Below are positions 6,555 through 8,112 of a stretch of DNA of 8,112 bases, in pieces; positions within the stretch are counted from its first letter, which is position 1; every line of letters begins with the position of its first letter. The position numbers were made by a program, and so were the translations under genes. The stretch lies in contig PNNE01000311.1 in NCBI GenBank assembly GCA_013824055.1, positions 1 through 8,112 on the forward strand. The letters are read 5' to 3'. This DNA comes from Rhodobacter sp. (GTDB lineage: Bacteria > Pseudomonadota > Alphaproteobacteria > Rhodobacterales > Rhodobacteraceae). Below the pieces are notes generated by a model. That model had not been told where the DNA came from, did no database searches, and saw nothing but the letters and a program-made list of their open reading frames with translations.

Positions 6555-7835
6555 TCAGGACAGATGGTTGCGGATGCGCCGCACCATCGCCCAGACGCCC
6601 AGAACCACGATGGGCGTCAGGATCGCCATCAACGCGCCGTGTGTCAGATGCAGCCGGTGGGCGAAGGGTTCGACCAGATAGGTCGCCAGGTTGACCGCAT
6701 AGTAGCTGATCGCCACCACCGACAGCCCCTCGACCGTGCGCTGCAGCCGCAATTGCAGGTCCGCGCGCCTGTCCATGCTCTCCAGCAGCTTCTGGTTCTG
6801 TGCCGACCGCTCCACGTCCACCCGCGTCCGCAGAAGCTCTGCCGCCCGCTCCGCCCGCTCGGCCATCGAGGCAAGCCGGCTTTCCGAGGACTTCACCGTC
6901 CGCATCGCCGGATCATAGCGGCGAATCATGAACTCGCCAAAGGTCTGACGCCCCTCGATCCGCTGTTCGCGCAGGGCCGCGATCCGCTGGTTGACGATCG
7001 CCTCGTAGGCCGCCGTCGCCCCGAAGCGGAAGGAAAACTGCACCGCAAGGCTCTCCAGCTCGGACGAGATCGTCAGGAGGTTGTGCAAGGCGACCACCGG
7101 CGCGGGCTCTGCATCGTCCAGGCCCGAGACCAGCGCCGAAAGCTTGGGGTCGAGGGCGTTCAGCCGCAGCGACAGGTCGCGCGACCGCATCAGCCCCAGC
7201 ATCGACATGGCCCGGTAGGTCTCGATCTCGCACAGCCGCTGCACGATCCGACCAACGCGCCGCGGCCCCGTGCCGGGGGCCACGAAGACCGCAAAGCGCA
7301 TGTGCCCGGCCGGGTCGATCCGGAAGTCCCCGGCGACGATTGCCGCACCATCCACCACGCGCGCCGCTGCCAGGCTTTCCGGCACGAACCACTCGTCCAG
7401 CCGGGCCAGGATCTCGGTTTCGTTTGCAGGCATCTGCTCGACCCGGATCAGGAGCGAGGTCAGCCGCTTGCCCGGGGCCTCGGCCAGCCAGTCCTCGGGC
7501 AGCACCTCGGCCTCGGCCGGATCGAAGGGCCGGGCTGAGACACCCCTGCTAAAGGCGGTGTAGGTCACGAACTCGGTATGGCTTTCCCATTTCAGGTCCG
7601 CCCGCCCGATCGGCCCCTGGAAATGCGTCGCCCCGGGCTGCGGATGCGCGCTGCTGTGGCGGTCCAGCAAGGTCAGCAGATGCGCCAGATCGCGGCCCCG
7701 GTCCCGGTTCTGCGCCTGGACCGGTTCCTTGATCGCCACATAGACCGCGGTCGAGGGCACCTCCAGCGACGGAAAGGGCCGCGCGTGCAGCTCGTTCACG
7801 GTGGCATAGCGCAGGGGGTGGTCAGGGATCGGCAT
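6555..7835 (-). CDS. DUF3422 family membrane-anchored protein of unknown function
   Basis: 426 residues. The NELHARPF stretch (14-21) and the KWESHTEFVTYTAF block (82-95) are what I recognise as DUF3422. The family has no established biochemical role that I know of. Residues 1-310 look soluble. An Arg/Glu-rich helical stretch (about 311-365) is likely coiled coil. It leads into two membrane helices (about 368-389 and 399-417) with a short turn and a positively charged end, RRIRNHLS. This suggests a C-terminal hairpin anchor with the large domain in the cytoplasm. Two adjacent ATGs (7838 and 7835) compete. GAGGA (rc of 7841-7845) is only 2 nt from the first and 5 nt from the second, so 7835 is preferred. 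An upstream extension to 7973 is open but does not look family-like. The gene is convergent with the transporter operon. Confidence 0.88.
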   Translation of the reverse strand: MPIPDHPLRYATVNELHARPFPSLEVPSTAVYVAIKEPVQAQNRDRGRDLAHLLTLLDRHSSAHPQPGATHFQGPIGRADLKWESHTEFVTYTAFSRGVSARPFDPAEAEVLPEDWLAEAPGKRLTSLLIRVEQMPANETEILARLDEWFVPESLAAARVVDGAAIVAGDFRIDPAGHMRFAVFVAPGTGPRRVGRIVQRLCEIETYRAMSMLGLMRSRDLSLRLNALDPKLSALVSGLDDAEPAPVVALHNLLTISSELESLAVQFSFRFGATAAYEAIVNQRIAALREQRIEGRQTFGEFMIRRYDPAMRTVKSSESRLASMAERAERAAELLRTRVDVERSAQNQKLLESMDRRADLQLRLQRTVEGLSVVAISYYAVNLATYLVEPFAHRLHLTHGALMAILTPIVVLGVWAMVRRIRNHLS

Positions 7836-8060
7836 CATGGTCCTCGGGCGGGTCTGCGTCGAGAGGTAGGTCGCCACGGCGCGGCTTTCCAGAAAAATGC
7901 CGGAATACGGGGGTATGCAAAGCAGGTGTGGCAATTCTGCTCGGCAGCAGGTCCGCATGGGCTTGCGGGCCACGGGCTTGGACCAGGGCCTTTGCAGCCG
8001 GGACTGCAGCCTGCCCTGTGATGGGGACGGTAGGGTGGGCGATATCGCCCACCCTACGAT
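7836..8060. other. Intergenic region upstream of the DUF3422 gene
   Basis: This 225-bp stretch should hold the leftward promoter of the DUF3422 gene, but no good -35/-10 pair stands out. TTGCAT (rc of 7915-7920) is the nearest -35-like match and lacks a clear partner. It contains a small ATAC-GGGG-GTAT inverted repeat (7905-7916) and, at its right end, the 28-bp palindrome described separately. A leftward open frame from 8052 crosses the region but starts inside the palindrome and has no family resemblance, so I do not call it. Confidence 0.55.
8030..8057. repeat. Perfect 28-bp palindrome, REP-like intergenic element
   Basis: The half-site GTAGGGTGGGCGAT is followed immediately by its exact reverse complement, with no spacer and no mismatch; symmetry ends at 8029/8058. 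It begins 3 nt beyond the stop codon of the right-hand minus-strand gene, the usual place for REP-type palindromes. It would fold into a strong hairpin in RNA from either strand and could slow or protect transcripts, but no T-run flanks it. The GTAGGGTGGGC core resembles dispersed palindromes in proteobacterial genomes. Copy number cannot be judged here, since only one copy is present. Confidence 0.7.
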
Positions 8061-8112
8061 TCAGGTCCCGCGCAGCAGCCGGCGCAAGGTCCGGTCGGTG
8101 CGGCCGTTCACC
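8061..8112 (-). CDS. C-terminal end of an unidentified protein
   Basis: The minus strand reads in one frame from the right edge to a TGA at 8063-8061, giving the last 16 residues VNGRTDRTLRRLLRGT. All 16 sense codons end in G or C, matching the codon style of the neighbouring genes, and a strong palindrome follows the stop. The piece is too short to assign to a family. It is basic and probably helical. It could be an upstream neighbour of the DUF3422 gene, separated by about 225 bp. The call rests on codon use and position only. Confidence 0.45.
   Translation of the reverse strand, partial: VNGRTDRTLRRLLRGT

Noticed and set aside
6564..7538. 324-codon plus-strand frame antisense to the DUF3422 gene
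   Set aside because: Its composition is rich in Arg, His, Pro and Gln with no domain, and the minus strand carries a recognised family with anchor helices.
7839..7973. N-terminal extension of the DUF3422 protein to 7973
   Set aside because: The extra residues do not look like the family. The SD-like GAGGA and the double ATG at 7833-7838 mark a better start.
7822..8052. 76-codon minus-strand frame over the intergenic region
   Set aside because: It begins inside the palindrome, has no ribosome binding site that I can see, overlaps the DUF3422 start and has no recognisable features.
1..8112. A novel defence, mobile or biosynthetic system
   Set aside because: I looked on both strands for transposases, integrases, terminal repeats, toxin-antitoxin pairs, CRISPR-like arrays, tRNA/rRNA and unusual enzyme clusters. 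None is present apart from the items listed.

Overview
This GC-rich window, whose codons almost all end in G or C, looks like chromosomal DNA of an alphaproteobacterium, most likely of the Rhodobacterales. The grounds are base composition, codon use, and a DUF3422 membrane protein, a family I know from alpha- and betaproteobacteria. The genus cannot be fixed from the sequence alone.

Layout. (1) Positions 1-543, minus strand: the N-terminal 181 residues of an M20-family metallopeptidase/deacylase of the ArgE type; the gene runs off the left edge. (2) Positions 544-791: a 248-bp divergent intergenic region with several small symmetric motifs. The clearest is a perfect 16-bp interrupted palindrome lying between a weak -35-like and a weak -10-like hexamer. 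(3) Positions 792-6550, plus strand: a compact five-gene operon for a complete Dpp/Opp-type ABC importer, in the order ATPase, ATPase, substrate-binding protein, permease, permease. The genes overlap by 8, 4 and 8 nt, except between the binding protein and the first permease. That 70-nt gap holds a perfect 11-bp GC stem with a GCGA tetraloop. (4) Positions 6555-7835, minus strand: a DUF3422 protein convergent with the operon, with only 4 nt between the two stop codons. (5) Positions 7836-8060: an intergenic region ending in a perfect 28-bp palindrome that resembles a REP-type element. (6) Positions 8061-8112: the probable last 16 codons of another minus-strand gene.

How the genes work together. 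The binding protein captures a ligand in the periplasm, the two permeases form the channel, and the two ATPases, both with intact catalytic motifs, drive import. The ligand is probably a peptide or another amide-like compound. The divergent M20 enzyme cleaves amide bonds and could process what is imported, but that link is inferred from position only. DUF3422 has no established function and no clear connection to the transporter.

I see no mobile element, CRISPR array, RNA gene, or defence or biosynthetic system. Most of the window is well-known gene families. The items worth a second look are regulatory and structural: the two strong palindromes, the promoter-region palindrome, and the paired cysteines of the binding protein.
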